Shown here: positions 41,580 through 44,194 of the stretch, piece after piece | Layout of the letters: each line of letters begins with the position of its first letter | Numbering within the stretch: the stretch's first letter is position 1 | Origin: Burkholderiaceae bacterium | GTDB lineage: Bacteria > Pseudomonadota > Gammaproteobacteria > Burkholderiales > Rhodocyclaceae | Assembly: GCA_021738065.1 (NCBI GenBank) | Contig: JAIPCT010000022.1 | Span: 1-44,194 of the forward strand | Direction: 5' to 3' | DNA length: 44,194 nt | Notes under the pieces: model-generated | Databases searched by the model: none | What the model was told of the DNA's origin: nothing | What the model saw: only the letters and a program-made list of their open reading frames with translations | Position numbers and translations under genes: made by a program

Positions 41580-42127
41580 GCCGCGCGCTTGATCTCGATC
41601 ACGGGATATTTCCACTTCCAGGTATCGACGGTTTCCTTGATCGGCTCCATGTAGATGCAGTCGACGGGACAGGGAGCGACACAAAGTTCGCAACCCGTGC
41701 ATTGGGCGGCGATGACGGTATGCATCTGTTTGGCGGCGCCGACGATCGCGTCGACCGGACAGGCCTGAATACACAAGGTACAGCCGATGCAGGCGTTTTC
41801 GTCAATGATGGCGACTGACTTCGGCTTTTCGATGCCGTGCTCTGCGGATAGCGGCTTGAACTCACGACCGAGCAGGTCCGCGAGCTTGCGAACGCCTTCG
41901 TCGCCTCCTGGCGGGCATTGATTGATATCGGCTTCACCCTTGGCGATCGCTCCGGCGTAGGGTTTGCACCCCGGGAAACCGCATTGTCCGCATTGTGTTT
42001 GCGGCAGGATGGCGTCGATTTTTTCGACCAGAGGATCGCCTTCGACGCGAAAGCGCACCGCGGCATAGCCGAGCGCCGCGCCCAGCAGGACGGCACCGAA
42101 CGCCATGACCAGAAGCGCTTCAAGCAT
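41576..42127 (-). CDS. rsxB: Rnf/Rsx electron transport complex subunit B
   Basis: A 183-residue ferredoxin-like subunit: N-terminal membrane helix ([22 protein letters not shown]), a four-cysteine Fe-S module ([19 protein letters not shown] to CPPGG), then two 4Fe-4S motifs ([12 protein letters not shown] and [12 protein letters not shown]). It passes electrons from RsxC to the membrane subunits. The 88-base space from rsxA is longer than other junctions in the operon. Confidence 0.95.
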   Translation of the reverse strand: MLEALLVMAFGAVLLGAALGYAAVRFRVEGDPLVEKIDAILPQTQCGQCGFPGCKPYAGAIAKGEADINQCPPGGDEGVRKLADLLGREFKPLSAEHGIEKPKSVAIIDENACIGCTLCIQACPVDAIVGAAKQMHTVIAAQCTGCELCVAPCPVDCIYMEPIKETVDTWKWKYPVIEIKRAA

Positions 42128-42215
42128 GGCTAGTTTGCTTCCGCCGGGCCACCCTTAGGAAGCACAAGCCTCCCTGTGAGGGCCAGCGAGCTGGTTCTGC
42201 GAGCGTCGGGGGTGA

Positions 42216-42800
42216 TCATTTGTATTTATCCAGCCCGGCAAAGCCCATGAAGGCAAGACTCATCAAGCCAGCGGTAATCATCGCAATGGCGGTACCGCGG
42301 AAGTGAATCGGGACGTCGGCAGCCTCAAGGCGCTCCCGGATGCCAGCAAAGAGTATCAGCGCCATCGTGAATCCGACGGCGCTGCCGAAACCGAACAGCA
42401 GTGATTCAAGAAAATTGTGACGCAGGCTGACATTGAGCAGGGGGATACCCAGTACCGCACAATTGGTCGTGATCAGCGGCAGGTAGATACCCAGCACCTG
42501 GTGCAGTAGCGGGCTTGTCTTCTGGATTACCAGTTCAGTGAGTTGCACGATGGCTGCAATCGTGACGATGAAGGACAAGGTGCGCAGGTATTCAAGCTGA
42601 TTCGGCATCAGCAGCCAGCGGTCGATGATGAAGCTCGCTCCGCAGGCCATGGTCAGCACGAAGGTGGTGGCGGCACCCATCCCCATCGCCGTCTCAAGTT
42701 TCTTGGAGACGCCCATGAACGGGCACAAGCCAAGAATGCGGACGAATACGACGTTGTTGACGAGGACGGCACCGAGAACAACAAATAAGTAACTGGTCAT
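42216..42800 (-). CDS. rsxA: Rnf/Rsx electron transport complex subunit A
   Basis: A 194-residue membrane protein, first gene of the operon, with about six helices: [49 protein letters not shown]. The cysteines in GLCPFM and TTNCAVL match those in RsxE and bind the shared cluster. Upstream the region to pyrD should hold its promoter; a TATAAA box lies about 7 bases before the ATG on this strand, too near to be its -10. Confidence 0.95.
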   Translation of the reverse strand: MTSYLFVVLGAVLVNNVVFVRILGLCPFMGVSKKLETAMGMGAATTFVLTMACGASFIIDRWLLMPNQLEYLRTLSFIVTIAAIVQLTELVIQKTSPLLHQVLGIYLPLITTNCAVLGIPLLNVSLRHNFLESLLFGFGSAVGFTMALILFAGIRERLEAADVPIHFRGTAIAMITAGLMSLAFMGFAGLDKYK

Positions 42801-42895
42801 GACGCTTTATATGCCAAGCGTGGTTCGCAAGAATTGGTGGATATCAAATTATCACGCTTTTAATGGTATCAGCGCAAGTGTTTGTATCCAGGGTT

Positions 42896-43909
42896 TCAGA
42901 TGTATGTGGCTTCAATGCATTCGGCCACAAGTTGCGGACCTTGGTAGATCAGCCCGCTGTAGATCTGGACCAGTGCGGCGCCTGCGTCCAGTTTTTCTTG
43001 TGCTCGTTGCCCGCTGGTAATGCCTCCTGCAGCGATGATTGGCAATTCACCGGCCAGAGCCCGTGCGAGTTCGCGGACGACGGCGGTGGATTTTGCGAAC
43101 AACGGGCTGCCGGAAAGTCCGCCGGCTTCTCCAGCAAGCGGGGAAGCCTGAACGCCTTCGCGACTCAGTGTTGTGTTGGTCGCGATAACCCCATCGATGC
43201 GGTGTCTTCGGACCGTGTCGGCGATGTTGGTGATCTGCCGGGAGTGGAGATCAGGTGCAATCTTCAATACCAGCGGAACGTACTTGCCGTGTTTGTCCGC
43301 CAGGACTGTCTGACTTGATTTCAGCGATCTCAACAAGGCGTCAAGCTCGTCTGTATCTTGCAACTGGCGCAGGTTCTTGGTGTTGGGCGACGAGATATTG
43401 ACCGTAATGTAACTTGCCAGCGGGTAGGCTTTGGCTAGGCAGAGCAGATAGTCATCGGCCGCATGCTCGATAGGCGTGTCGAAGTTTTTTCCAATATTGA
43501 TGCCAAGTATCCCTTTGTACCGGGCCTTTCCGAGTTGCTCACACAGCGCGTCGACTCCCGCATTGTTGAATCCCATCCGGTTGATGATTGCCTGATATTC
43601 GGGGAGGCGGAACAATCGGGGTTTGGGGTTCCCGGGCTGCGGGCGTGGCGTTACAGTCCCAAGTTCGAGAAAGCCGAAACCAAGGCGGGCAAGTCCATCG
43701 ACCGCGATTCCATTCTTGTCGAGACCGGCTGCCAGTCCGACCCGGTTCGGAAACTGAAGCCCCATGATCTCAACTGGCTTGACAGGGGGCAACGACGAGT
43801 GCGGAAGCCCGACTACGTTGGCAATGGTGAGAAGTCGGAGCGTAAGGTCGTGGGCATTCTCTGCATCAAGGGCAAACAGGAATGGCCTGATCAGGGCATA
43901 GGGGAGCAT
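42896..43909 (-). CDS. pyrD: dihydroorotate dehydrogenase (quinone), class 2
   Basis: A 337-residue flavoenzyme of pyrimidine synthesis at the inner membrane. The N-terminal amphipathic helix ([25 protein letters not shown]) is the class 2 membrane-binding part. Then [60 protein letters not shown] with the catalytic serine, KIAPDL, and [28 protein letters not shown] at 43909 is chosen over a TTG two codons earlier. Divergent from the rRNA promoter. Confidence 0.96.
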   Translation of the reverse strand: MLPYALIRPFLFALDAENAHDLTLRLLTIANVVGLPHSSLPPVKPVEIMGLQFPNRVGLAAGLDKNGIAVDGLARLGFGFLELGTVTPRPQPGNPKPRLFRLPEYQAIINRMGFNNAGVDALCEQLGKARYKGILGINIGKNFDTPIEHAADDYLLCLAKAYPLASYITVNISSPNTKNLRQLQDTDELDALLRSLKSSQTVLADKHGKYVPLVLKIAPDLHSRQITNIADTVRRHRIDGVIATNTTLSREGVQASPLAGEAGGLSGSPLFAKSTAVVRELARALAGELPIIAAGGITSGQRAQEKLDAGAALVQIYSGLIYQGPQLVAECIEATYI

Positions 43910-43983
43910 GGCCAAGGATTCTACGTTGCCGGCAGCGGGATGAAAAATTTCTGCTTGAGCAAAAAGAAATAGGACGTGAGGGG

Positions 43984-44012
43984 TTTACACATAGGAATTG
44001 CATCCCTATAAT
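43984..44012 (+). promoter_or_regulatory. rRNA operon promoter
   Basis: TTTACA (43984-43989), 17 bases, TATAAT (44007-44012), nearly consensus. An A/T-rich stretch (about 43942-43971) upstream may act as an UP element. Confidence 0.78.
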
Positions 44013-44194
44013 CTCCCCTCTCTGCTGATTGCGGAGTCGCCCAACGCGGCGAAGTTCTTTAAAAACCAAACAACCGATAGGTGTAGGTGCTTGCTGTGCT
44101 GGAGGTAGTGGTGGGTGTGCGTACTGAGATCGAAGGTACGGGCGCTGGTCTGGGCTGAGAGGCTTGGATCAAGTTCTGAGTGGAGCACGGAAGT
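44013..44194 (+). other. 16S rRNA leader with boxA-like antiterminator
   Basis: GTTCTTTAAAAA (44054-44065) resembles the boxA antitermination element found upstream of 16S genes in betaproteobacteria, followed by the CAAACAACCGATAGGTGT-type leader. The window ends before the 16S sequence (AGAGTTTGATC) appears. Confidence 0.7.

Overview
The window looks like a GC-rich chromosome segment of a betaproteobacterium, probably near Rhodocyclales or Nitrosomonadales. The support is the combination of a DUF2789 protein, assimilatory nirBD beside nirC and a kinase/phosphatase fusion, class 1 gshA, a slipin/NfeD pair, a stand-alone GspE-type ATPase, and the run rsxABCDGE-nth-DUF1841. No taxonomic marker gene is complete: an rRNA operon promoter and leader lie at the right edge, and the 16S gene would begin just outside. 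Assignment to a genus is not possible from this sequence.

Region by region. 1-1480: small conserved proteins, a MarR regulator, and a divergent DsrC/TusE-like protein that lacks the penultimate cysteine, with a palindromic operator between them. 1500-7267: a nitrite assimilation locus. nirC and a PP2C-kinase fusion run leftward, nirBD runs rightward, and the gap holds two opposed sigma-54 promoters and an NtrC-like site. 7688-11930: gshA, then slipin, NfeD and a DUF3330 protein. 12151-16106: a sulfur-themed locus. A leftward ArsR-rhodanese fusion faces a rightward series: an exported protein with an in-frame amber codon, a DsrE-like protein, an exported unknown, a Tat-type TlpA thioredoxin and a PLP-dependent Cys/Met-metabolism enzyme.

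16307-20652: a mobile region. Two 235-bp direct copies of the htpG 5' end, heat-shock promoter included, flank an IS1182-type transposase remnant and an integron-type cassette array. The array has four attC sites and no integrase in the window. Its cargo is an SRPBCC protein, a small membrane protein, a divergent rhodanese/MarR pair and a SnoaL-like protein. The second htpG copy is complete.

22664-33364: a histone H1-like lysine-rich protein, a DNA glycosylase, glycogen phosphorylase, an AEC permease, a protein resembling carboxysomal (CsoSCA-type) carbonic anhydrase but with no carboxysome genes nearby, TerB, a secreted protein with two copies of a four-cysteine motif, GspE-like ATPase, DUF3820, an AhpD-like protein and a Sir2 protein. 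33389-36134: FecR-domain protein and a MoxR/CoxE-type AAA+/VWA pair. 36277-42800: leftward rsxABCDGE-nth-DUF1841, encoding the Rnf/Rsx electron-transfer complex and endonuclease III. 42896-43909: pyrD, then the divergent rRNA promoter.

Two signals cut across the annotation. First, a 25-bp element, CGCCGT-N4-CCAGCGCCGACTTT followed by one base, occurs seven times; two copies end 2-5 bases before a start codon. Second, several divergent promoters have palindromes embedded in their core elements (MarR/DsrC, ArsR-rhodanese, cassette MarR/rhodanese). All functions are assigned by reading the translations and recalling families; no database search was run.
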